Assembly (NCBI RefSeq): GCF_029227915.1
Contig: NC_079883.1
Location: forward strand, 15,688,001-15,752,000
Direction of reading: 5' to 3'
DNA length: 64,000 bases
From: Hydractinia symbiolongicarpus
Taxonomy: Eukaryota > Cnidaria > Hydrozoa > Anthoathecata > Hydractiniidae
The first letter of the stretch is position 1, and the number at the start of each line of letters is the position of its first letter. Shown here in pieces: positions 36,801-48,800 of the stretch. The notes under the pieces were generated by a model. It saw only the letters and a program-made list of their open reading frames with translations, searched no databases and was not told the DNA's origin. Made by a program: the position numbers and the translations under genes.

Positions 36801-39800
36801 TCAACATTGTTATGTTATTTTTAGAAATACGCGTATTTTTAGAAAGATACGAAATTCGTTTTTGTATTTTTAAGAATACAAAATTTTTATTTCTAAAAAA
36901 TACGAAAATTCGTATTTTTAAATTCGTATACGTATACAAAATACGCTATTCTATTGTTTTAAAAATACCCTTTAAAATATTTTATCAACTGAGTCTAAAA
37001 AATATTTTACTGGGGGAGTGGAGCAGATAAAATGGCTATCATATGACTTCGTCTGGATAAACATACACAGCATTTTCAAGTTTGAGTAAAGGCCTAAAAA
37101 AGTAAAAAAAGGGCTGAAGTAATTATTTTGGTACTAAAAATATTTAAGTTTTAGTATTTAGGAAATTTTATAAGAGCAATTGTATTTAAATATTTAACAA
37201 AACTACCCTGAACGTACTAATATTATTGGATGGTAATTTTTGAACTCAAATTCAAACAGCTGAAGACGTGTTTCCAGTCTAGATAGTCTGAGGCCAGACA
37301 CTCTCTTGTGGGACCACGCATCACCTGGGACTAAAATTGGTCGAATTTCCTAACACTGAGTCAACCAACCTCTTTCGGAAAGGGTGGATTTACGACATCA
37401 TCAAAAAAACCTGTAAACCCCTATTCAAATATTTGTCAAAAACTCACAATCCTGTACATATCCGTGATCACCCTTTCAAGCTCTACACAATAGAGACAAA
37501 TGGTTTCCGAATTTCCGAAGAGGATAAATTTGTGTATTGATGCGTCATTGCTGACAAACAAATTCAAATGATGGATCTTTTCTATTATTCTTCTGCTCAA
37601 ATTGATTCTTCACAGGCATGTCAGCTATGCTATTATAATACAGCAATTGCTGAACTATTAAGAACTAGTCGATGAGGCCCGTTGAAAAATCCACTGAGGC
37701 GGGATAAAAATGAAAAAGAAGCGTCATTTGAATTTTGATAACTCAGCAACCCATCCACAAAAAACAAATTGGAACCTTGTTTTTACGTTGCCTTTATTCT
37801 GTGGAGCTTAAACTACTGATCAAGAAAATGTATATGACATGTGCTTTTGATGAGCAGCTAAGGAGATATAAGAGTTTAAAAATTTTGCTGACGTCAGCAA
37901 AGTCCCTAATAAAAGTACAAAAAAATTTTCTTCCGAAATTTGCATACCTATAGATCTTGAAAAGCTGACCAAGAAAGTGTATAGGATCATGTACTTTTGA
38001 CAAACGGTTGCAGAGATATTAGGGTTTGAAAGTTTTTGGATGACATCATTAACCCATCCATTCCTAAACGGATTTGGGGATCCAGGTTTGGGAAAATTAC
38101 CCAAATTGATCCTAGCTGGTCCGTAGTTACCTACACGGTGAAAAATCATTGACCTCACCACCTCGTTTCCAGTTATTTGTCCTCAAAGTTTTATGTGCAC
38201 TGTAATGGCGTCAATAATTTAATGTACGTTCCTTTGACGTTAATATTATTTTAACATTGAAGTTTCGTAAATTACAGAACAATTTATGGGCGATGTTTTA
38301 AAGACTTTATCAAAGAAAATACTGAAGAATATAATTCACTTTGCAAAATTCACAGACAGACGGACGAACGGACGGACGGACGGACGGACGTAACTGGCGT
38401 ATTATTATAGAGATGTCCAAGCTCAATTATTTGTTCATTATACAGGGAGAAAATTAACTAAAACAAGTCAGATAGCGAAAATTGACTGCCGGAGATGTAA
38501 ATATTTTTGGCATTTAGGATTTGATTTAAATGCGACCTATCTTCCCTATCTTTTGCAATCTAAATGCCATACTAACCGTTATCTAATTACTGTACTTTGC
38601 TGTTTTTGCATAAATGCAGCTTTGTCAGACGAAAGGGCACTACTCTTTATTGTAATATATACCCCGGCAGTCACTATACAACGTAATTTCAGATGCTTAC
38701 AGGATAACTATCACCTTTAAATTTCTAAGACCTGCTGTAGTCAAGCCTAAAAAAAATCAACCTCATGTTTCCGTTTTTTCTAAAAGTTCACTACACTCTG
38801 AAGTGCTATTGCTCGATTGGCGTTCACCAATTGGAACCATGCCACAAGTTCCCTACTATCAAGGAAGTTTGCTACTATCCATCATAATTTCTGATTACTA
38901 CGAGTAGAATGCACGCCCAAAACATTAGTGGTTAAATCTAAGAAAAAGTTAATTAAAATCTAGCAAATTAATCCTCATTCTCCTCTTCTAATGATTCCAA
39001 GTCCGATAAGGTTACGATCCCTTTTCTTTAGTTCTTAAAAAACTTTAAAATATCTTAAAAACACATGGCATGATGAGGAGAAGAACGAATGAAAGAAAAA
39101 TCTCTGTACTTCAAAAGTTTCCACTTTAGAAAAGAACATGTGAAACTAATTAAAACTCTGTTGAAGTACCAATAGAAATTGCAACGAATGGATTATAGTG
39201 CGCATTTAAAAACAGGGTTTTTCTCTGTGACAAAACTGGCGCCAAATTTTTTAAAAACATTTTGGTGGTGGGTAAAAAACCGTGTTTTCTGATACTTGTT
39301 TTTTTAGAACTTTAAATTATCCTTAAAATAAATATTGCTAAGGTTAAAATGCAAGATTTTTAGATCACGCATTTGTGTATTTTATTCAATTTGATATCGC
39401 GAGTTTGCGATAATAGATTGTGGTTTGCGATCCCTTAATTTTCCATAGTTAAAAAATGAAAAATTTATAGGATGCACAAACTTTGATTAAACGTTTCCTT
39501 TCTTATTGCATATCAAGTTAACTGAACTTCTTTATCCGTCCGAACTTGTTATGGTAAATTATAGCAAGCTTTACTTTATTAAGGCATTATATATTGTCAG
39601 GCCCTAATCATGCTAAGAATATAATAAGAATAACAAGGATAATATTTGTCAAAAAGTTAAGAAAATGATGACTTGTGTTACTCTGACCTGTGACTTTATC
39701 ACATTGCTAAGCTTACCTTGTTTGGGCTGTTTTCTTGATACAATGATTACTTGTGATGATCTGACCAGATACTGTTCACATTGCTAAGCTTACCTTTATC

Positions 39801-42800
39801 TATGTGTTGTATAAAACTATTTAAAAGATTTACTGTACTATCGTACAAAATCATTGCAACGTTGTCAACGTTTTTTTACATCTGGAAATGTGTGCGTATA
39901 CCCACTAATTCAATAAGTCTTGCGGAATGTTTTTTTAACTTTACACAGTAGGTTTCTGAAAATAAAATTGTGTATGAAAGGTCTGGGGACATCATCAAAA
40001 ATTCTTTCAATCAAAATATTTCTTCAACACGTCATGGAAAGCAAATGACTCTCTGCTTTATTTTACAGCGCTGCAAGTTGAACACAATGAAAGAAACAGC
40101 GTGACAATCTTCTGAAAAAAATTGTAACAGGTTATTGACATCAAAATCTGTAATTATCTGTAATTATTTGTCTTCTTGTCTAATTAAATAGATTTTCCCT
40201 GGGATAACCATTATTTTATATTTTGTGTAAACGTCCGTGGAAGAGGACGGTATGCAATAGACAGAAATGATTAATTTTATTTGACTTACACATTTATGTG
40301 TGCAAATTGTGTGATTTAAATTTTGTGTAGAATGTAAAAAAAAGTAAAAAAATCCACTTTTACTTTTGGTGATTAATTTCTGTTAGGGAAGACAATAATA
40401 TGCAATATTACCGAAAAAACTCTTTATACTAATAAAACTCTTTTTTACTTGGGATCACACGCGCAAGCCTCTACACTCACGCAAACTGAATTGCATGTCA
40501 ATGAATTGCAGGCGCAAGTTAGATGTATTGAAAACGTTTTAAGTCTTGCGAAAAATTCAAAACCCTTTCCTTTCCTTTGTTGTGTGAAAGAGATGTAGAC
40601 GTAGGTGCAAAGATAAATTAATGCTGTCTCCTTAATAACATGCGGTGCACTTGTTTTTTATGGTGCCTGAATTATACCTTGATTATCAAGATGTGCCTCG
40701 CGTATTTTGTCTAATATGATGTTTTTAGTGTCATACATCATGAGTTATTTTTCTTTTTTTCAACATACCAAGTTAAAGTCACAACCTTTGAAGAACCTCT
40801 TTTATTATGTTCCAAAAACAAGAGCTAAATATACCCCGTAAAGCAACAAGGCCTGGTGTTCAGTATGAGGGGTATATGGTATAATTTCTACGATTTTTCT
40901 TTCTGATATTCTTAAATTGAAATTATTATTTAACTTATAGCCTTGTAAATTTAAGAATATCGAATTTAGAACACAGCCTAGTTTTAATTGAAAAGAAGTA
41001 AAAAATAATGAAACAAAACCACGCTAACAAAGCAAAAGTCTTATATTTCGCATATACAAACCAGGCATATGCTTCAAAAATAGTTCAACAAAGATTCGAA
41101 ACTATCTCATCATCAATTCCATAGCTGTAACTATATTGGTTTCAAAAACATGACTGAGTCAAGTAAAATAAATGGAAGTGAAGATGAACTTTCCATGTTT
41201 AATAACTGAGGAAAAAAAGATGTGATCAAGCACAAAACAGTAGAAGAAAATGGGGAAAAAATGGTTAATTTTATTTTATGCAAAATTTGTTAAGCAAAGT
41301 TAAAAAGAAAAGCAAAGGCTTTTGCTCTATTTTATGTTCGCGTTTTTCTTTATCAAACTTCATTTTGAATTACTGTAAGGCATTTTTGTACCACTTAACA
41401 TAGGCGTCATTTGGAAAAAAAGGAGGAGCTGGCGATATAGCTTTGAAATTGGAAAAGGGTAAAGGTGAAAAAAAGAAACTGAACGATGCTATTCTCGCAA
41501 GTAAAAATGTGTCTAGGCAAATTAACTTGACAACCTAACTTGGTCAAGCACTCAACAGGCTTACGTAATCTCTTTCAACCAATTCAAAACTCTTATCAAG
41601 ATTCAAAAACAAAATGGTGTTAGGTTATTTAAAGGTAATGCTCACAAATTTGTGTTAACATGTTCCATATTCTTATCCAACTTAGTCCCCAGAGATTACT
41701 TTTAACAAAATAGAAAGAAAGCTCAGGGACAAAGCTCTGTATTTCAAATGCTTCGTTTAGGATAAGTTAATGGGAAAAGCGCTTGTAAATTTATCAATTA
41801 CATTGCTGATGTTATAACTGAATTGTGGCAGTGGTTATGGCCAATCACCACTTCTTTTCCACTTTAACTGACGGTTTACAAGTCAAAAAAACTGGCAGAC
41901 AAGGGATCAGTTCCAAAAATAGTGTGAAATTTTTTTTTTCTTAAATTGAAAATGTGCATAAAATTGACTTCTTGGTTATTTTAGCCTAAAAATTTTTATC
42001 ACTGGTAGAAATAGCGTATTTAAATTGGTGTATGGCTTGAAAATTGAGATAGAGGTGCTATTTTTTGACTTACTACAGAAAATGACTAGGTATGGTTAAA
42101 GTAAGTCAAAAATATTTAAATTAAGTTATTCTTTAAATTATTCCTGGGAACCTAAACCTAAGACATAGTTTAAGAAACAAAGTAATATAATAAAGTGCCT
42201 TTATTTGACTTACTTTTGGTCAGTTTCTATGAACCACTAAGCCTAAAATTCAATTCCCCCCCCCAAAAAAAAAAAAAAAAAAAAGATATATTTGTTGTCA
42301 AATTATCTTACGAAGTACTATCGGTATCTGGGTTCATTAATGAAATTAGCTTTTAGGCAACACTAAACGTGCTTTCTTTTAACTTACTACAGAATATATA
42401 CAATATGCTCAAAAACTAATTAAAACTATAAATCCTTGTGAAATAAAACAAAGATTCATTAGAAAAAAAGATAAGGATGAGATATATTTGAAAACACAAA
42501 CGTTTTTCTGCAGTAAACAAGTGATTTTGAATTTTGCATTTATTTGAAACAAAATCATTTTAATAGTAACTGTATGAAAAACTTCCAAAGGAAACAAATT
42601 ACTTCTCTAAAAATACAGAACAAATTAAGTCTACAAACCTGAGTAAACTAGAATCCTAAACTTTAATAAAGAACAAATTAACTATCTCATATATTAAATG
42701 TAGGAAAGTCCATTGCCTTCAATAAAATTCAAGATTTCGACATACTTTTTGATTGGCAAAAAAAGTCCTTTCTTTGTAGGCTGAAATTAAACAAAAGGGT

Positions 42801-45800
42801 AAACAACAGACTCGCGAAAAAAGAATGTTTTCCGCTTTTGCAACTTGTATACAAATCCTTTATTTGAGGTAATGGTCTTTTCCAAAAAGTTACCTTTAAT
42901 GTAATTCTGTCCTCTAGCAACTTTCACGCCATAGTCTTCAGTAATTTCATTTTCAGCCTGCACAGACTTGTTGATTTTAATGAACCATACTGTTTCATTT
43001 GATGCTATGTCAGCAGCAACAGCACAGTATGAGTCTGGCAGGATCATCATCTAACCGTTTTTCCATGTTGGTGTTTGATAATGGTACTTCTACTTCAGAC
43101 CTAAGGTGGTTCTTCTTTAAATCTGCTGTTCGGAGTTGATGTGTTGTGAAAAGAGAGCACGACCCATACATTTGTTTGCACAAATCACACATGCACAATT
43201 GAGTAGCTGCTTTGAATGATGTTGTGTAAACACAATTACTTGAAATTTATCAAAGCCTTCGACAGTAGGAAATCTCTTCAATCTTGCTTGAGCTCTTCCT
43301 TCTTCCAACTGCTCCTTTTTAATCTCCTTGACAATGACGTTTGGGTTTGTTTTGTCAGCAATTTATTTTGAAGAAAGTCTACAATCTTCTTAAAGCACAT
43401 TTTGCCATTTCACCAACATGATCTACTTCCCCTTTACCATGTCCAGCCACACTAAAAAGTCGTATTACAGGAATATTTAGTTGGTTGGCGATGCATTGTA
43501 TATCATTGAAGTGTTGGGCTGATTTATCCTGAGAACTGCAGTTGTCACTCTCAATTACACACATTTCTGGAATGGACTCAACTGTTTGTAGCATTTTTTC
43601 TAGGACTGTTTTTACAAACTTTTGGTCATGTTTTTTGTCGTCAGAGATGTATGGGTGATAGCTTTTGTTCCCATGAATCTTTATGATACCATAATGTACA
43701 GTGATGCTTTCATGATGCCAGTGCATAGACTGTGGCTCAAACTTCACTGGAATATTGAGGTTTTCAGAGAAATCAATATCTACGAAAAGAACATCAAAAT
43801 GCTCTCGAAAGATATTAACATCATTCCTGAAGTGTCTCAAATGGTTCCGGTGGTTTACAATTTTGGTTAAATTCGCATCAAGAAACATAACAATGTTGCT
43901 TAACGAAGAATCCTTGGTTTTTGCTTTTAAATGCTTGGCTGGTTTCCCTCTCTTGTTAAGATATTCAACCTTTTCAAGTGTTGTGAAAAGAATGTGGATG
44001 TTCTCGTTTGATGATACTTTTAATTTTGTAGAAAGGTTAAACCATATCTTTTAAATGTGTTAACAAAGACCCTTTTTATTAGGAGTGCAAGCCCAAGGAA
44101 TGTATGTTGTTTCTGAATCTCCACAATCCGTAGCCAAGAGTTGGAAGAATAAATTGTAATCAGAAAATGTGAGATCTAAACCTTGCTTTCCTGCACACAC
44201 AATGATCCCTTCGATTGCCCACCTTGCATGCAAGTGCAACTTGCAGCAACACATTTCAATGTCCTTTTCTGTCTCAGTCCTTATGTAAAAGGGTTTGAGG
44301 GCAAAGAAGGTGCCATGGGAGACTTTGTGATCAGGGTAAGACCTGTTAAACTTGATGAATAGCTCTTGGTATGTTAAATGCAACATCATCCAGTTGTTTT
44401 CATAAAACTGTTTACATCGTTTTGAAATGATAGTTGTTGTGCTTACAAAGTCCAAGCCAATGTGAATGCTATTTCCCTTAGATACTTTTAGTTTAGCAGG
44501 ACGCGAAGTAATTGTGGAAGGTGTAGCCTGTTGATGGTAAAAGTCCTATATAACTTTCCTAGTGGCATAAGAAGTCAATTTTCGGCCACGTGTCTTAGAA
44601 AAAGTGTTTGTTCCCAACTTTCTTTCAAATTCATCAGAGAGTCCAACTTGCTTTAATGATAAGAGAACGACATCAACAATATGTCCTTTTTCTCCAAGAC
44701 AAGTTCAGAGAGTTCTTCAGCTAACCTGGACTTTCTTTTTCTTGTGTTAGGTGTCATAGCTTTAGCTGAGATCACATCCTTTCTAGGGGTCTCTAACAAT
44801 GATGACATGTCTGTTTGCTGCATTTCAGTGGGTTAATAAAAAAACGTTTCATTTCTAGCTTCAATTTTTTTATTGCACACATTCACACATTCCAAATTAA
44901 AAGCCAATTCTACTATAATTTACTAAAACTCCTGAACTTAGTTCTCATTCTAAATAAAACTTTTGACAAACACATCCCTAAAACAAGTAAGTATTCATCC
45001 CTAAAACAAGTGGTATTCAGAGCTGTTTCTGGAACAGTATCCCCAGTGAATGCCATACTTGGAACAAACATGTCCTCTTCACAGTTCCATTTGTAACGTT
45101 ACTCAGACTCCATTGAACCATCTCTTTAAAATCTTTTTCCACTGCAATTTGCTCACTAAAGTTATTTTCATCCCTGCTCCGTCTCGTGTTACATCTGTGG
45201 ACTTTAAAATAGGCTTTCCTTGTAAACTTTGTGGCAGGAATTGCAATTCAGATTTTCCTTTTTGCCAGAATGTATACTTGCAATGTGACGCTTTAAATGC
45301 CACAATTTTGGAAATCTTTTGCCACACTGGATACAATCTGGCAACTTTTTTTCTTTGCAACGGTGCTGTTTTAAATACCATGCTCTTGAAAATGATTTCA
45401 AACAAATTGAGCATTTAATTTTGCCACTTACACCACAAACTGACTTGTGATTTTGAAGACTTTGTTTGTGCTTAAATTGTCTTTTACAGCCTGGACTTTT
45501 GCACAACCAGATATTTGTTTTTAACTTCATTTTTACTAAACTTTTTACTAAAAACAATAAACTAAAGTTAGCATCAACGCAGACTTGGAAAAACTTTTAG
45601 AACTATAACTTCTCACAAACTAACATTCTTCTACAAATTTTCTAGCAGCTTTTGTATCAAACAACCTAAACATTCTATTTATAAGATGTTAGAATACAGA
45701 ACATTCTATTTCTAGCAATGCAATGACTTCAAATTTCAAGTAAGTCAACTTTTAACAAAAAAACTGTCATCAGAACATTACTGTGTGATAGTCTGCTTGG

Positions 45801-48800
45801 TTAAACAAAATTGAGTAGATCCATTTCAAAGTTCACTTATAGTATGATATATGAAACAGTAAGTCATATCATGGTCACTTATCATAAATAAACAAAGAGT
45901 AAGTCAATAGATGACACATGCATTTTGTCATTAAAAATTATTTTTATAACTAATAATTAAAGGTTCTATCACTAAAAATGTTTAAAATTATCAAAAATGT
46001 TCCACAAAAATAATAACAGTAAGTCAAATAAAGTCACTTGTATCTTTAAAACATTGTATGGTGGCCTTAATAGTAGACAAAGTAAGAAGTGTGCAAGAAA
46101 AAATATAACCAACCTATCAAGTATTTTGTCTGCTATGGAAAATAGAAAGTAAGTCATATTTTGGCACATCTAACCTTAAAAGTAAGTCAAAAATGATCAC
46201 TCACTATTCACTTTAACCCGTCCACGATAAAATGACAGAACTTTTCCTTAAAAAAGTAACATCTTATAATTGCCCATCCTAGTACAGCTATGTGGTAAGT
46301 CAAATCCAAAAGTAAGTCAAAAAAAGTCACTTGCATTACCTATGCATAAAATGAAGTAGAGTAAGTCAATTTTTATTGTTCCTTCACAGCCTTATAGCTA
46401 AAGGACGTGTCCTAAGTTTAACACCAACCAAAGTTTGGTAAGTCAAAAATTGTCACTTCCAGCCTACTTTAAAGTCAGAATTTGAAAATGTCACAAAGCC
46501 TTTTTTATTTTTGGAAGTGATCAAGGAGATATGATTAACTAGAACTAAGAGGAATGATGAGTTTTAGCACCTTCAACAAGTGCGACAAACTGCATGCAAG
46601 TGTTATGCAGGTCTTATGTTTAAATTATATCAGAGATCAGTTTATTTTATTCTTTTAGGCATACTAATGTATTTTGCTTAGATACTGCTTCCCTAAAAAA
46701 CGAAAAAAGAAGTTTTTCTTGACCCAAATAAATATACAAACAAATTTATAGGTTGTTTTGTTGTATAGGACAAGTGTGAATTTTGGAGTTAGGACAGGAT
46801 TCATGACAAGACTAGCCACAAACCACCCGAGGTTGATAAAAATTCATTGAAAAATTAAAAGTGAGATCAAGGCAGCATGCAAAGTGCTGGGCATTCAGCA
46901 TTACTCATTAGCAAAAAGACTGAAATCAAAATTGTTAGTCACCGCCGAACCTTGTTTGAGTTGCTTGTGTTATGGACGGCAATAATTACGACCTTTAAAG
47001 ATGTTGTTGCTGACAATAAAACCAACTCTGAGAGACAAGCCGAAATTACTGTTATTTAATAAAGTTCAAGTTCTATAAACTTCTCTGCTTAGTCTGCTGC
47101 TACCTCGACATTTTGGAGTTGATTACCCCAGCATTAAAAGTGTTTGAGTCAAGTGTTCGATATGCAATCAATTGTTAAAGAATCAATGGCAAACTTGGAT
47201 GACATAATCCTTTGGGATAACGATGAGCAAATACTTTTTAGTCATTTTACTTCATTTAAGATTGCCTGATTTTATCAAGGCTGGGGACACGCATAAAAAC
47301 AACAGAGAAATTGTCTTATTTCATTTGAAAATATGACATATATTGTACTTAAAAAAAACGTGTGTCAAGAATTAAAACACTAACTTGACGTTTGGTTTTG
47401 ATGAGAGGAATGCTCCCATTGTATGGAGAGGTTAGTGAAACTTTGTTAAGGCTACCTATCGCGGAGTGGAATTGTCCGTTCTACAGGCAAAAGTTCTTCA
47501 ATATAAAAGGAAAGAATACAAAAACATGTGCCTTTTTGCAGAGCTAGTTATTTGCCTTTTTGAATCCAACTCCACAGTTGCACAGGCATTTAGTCTTCTG
47601 ACGCTTTTACTAAGTGATCAAAGGTTAAGAATAAAGCACTTAACCATCAGGGCCAACAATAAGATCTAGAGCTTGAATGGAAGACATTGTTGCTTCTGTC
47701 ATAAAATACTTGAAAAACGTTGTTTAAAACGAATCAGCAAACCTCTAAGGAAGATTCCTCTGCTAGGGAGTGCACAAAAAGCCTATTGCGAAGGGGAGAG
47801 AACTGAAGAAAGCTCCGATAATGAAAACGACAATATTTTTCTTTTTGATTTGCTTAACGACATACTTTTTTGGTCTATATTACTAAGAGAAGTTGCTTCA
47901 ACTATTTACAACTTTTTAGTTCTTAATCCAAGATAGTAAAGTCTTTCTCGTCTCTCTATTTGATTCCAGGATTTAGCACCAAGAGAGATACAGTGACACT
48001 TATATTATTATATGTATCCATTGCATAGTTAATGGTGAGTGCCCAAAAGTAAAATATGCAAATAAATTATAAAAGATCACAACTAACAAAAGAGTCGATT
48101 TGGCGTGCATTGGATGGTAGCGAGATTAATTGTTAATTTTGTTCTGTAATTTTAAAATGGTAACCATTAATGTGGTGTGCGACTTTTAAAGTGTTTAATG
48201 TCGTGCATGTGTAGCTATGTGCTTATAAATGAACAAAAAGAACTCAGTGGTTGGATACACTCTTGTTTTTTAGGCTAGGGTTTTAGGATTGCATGCCATC
48301 GCACACCTCGTCTAGCTTATGCAAGCGATTAGTCACACGCTAAACAAGACATTCCTAAAAAGCCTGCATATATGTTTTTTGTAATAAAAATATTCTAACA
48401 TATCAGGAAAACAACATGACATAAAATATTTAAAGGTTCCAGCAATGAATTTAAATCACTCACTAAATTTCTGTTGAAAAAATCGTTGAAAAGAATTATT
48501 TCCTAACATTTAACAACATGCAAAAGTAGGTAAAGAAATAAACCTTTGAGACCGTTTTTGTTTTGCTTTCTCAAAATCACTTTCAGTACACTTTATTGCG
48601 CATAATCATTTTATGTGTTTTCAAAAGTAGCATATTAAATGAAGGACCTGCTGTCTTTCAAGATGTTTTGTTACAAAAATAACACAAGAAAAATTTCATA
48701 ATAAATTCAAATACATGTAATACTTTTTTTTAAGTGATAATTTATGTCCAAAACCATATTTGTAACAGTGAAACATTTTATTGTGCGAAAAATATTTATT

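Larger units (their letters stand above)
42052..46460 (-). mobile_element. DNA transposon with zinc-finger ORF, broken DDE-type transposase and inverted subterminal motif arrays (about 4.4 kb)
   Basis: Both flanks carry a motif of about 23 bp, AAGTAAGTCA then 5-8 A/T-rich bases then GTCACTT or GGCACTT. On the right it occurs eight to ten times in one orientation (45738, 45858, 45898, 46018, 46147, 46180, 46294, 46311, 46360, 46437). On the left it occurs three times inverted (42052, 42194, 42366). The outermost pair, 42052-42076 and 46437-46460, forms an imperfect terminal inverted repeat sharing TTTTTGACTTAC. All coding remains between them (45557 down to 42787) are on the minus strand. Subterminal arrays of this kind are transposase binding sites in several DNA transposon groups. 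The exact termini and target duplication are not settled and the superfamily is unassigned. Confidence 0.75.

Noticed and set aside
37820-38161. 113-codon minus-strand open frame
   Set aside because: Most of it lies inside the non-autonomous Helitron-like element and its inverted sub-repeats; no Rep, helicase or other motif is seen.
45050-45418. 122-codon plus-strand open frame with several Cys residues
   Set aside because: Largely antisense to the zinc-finger ORF; the Cys pattern is not a recognisable finger on this strand.
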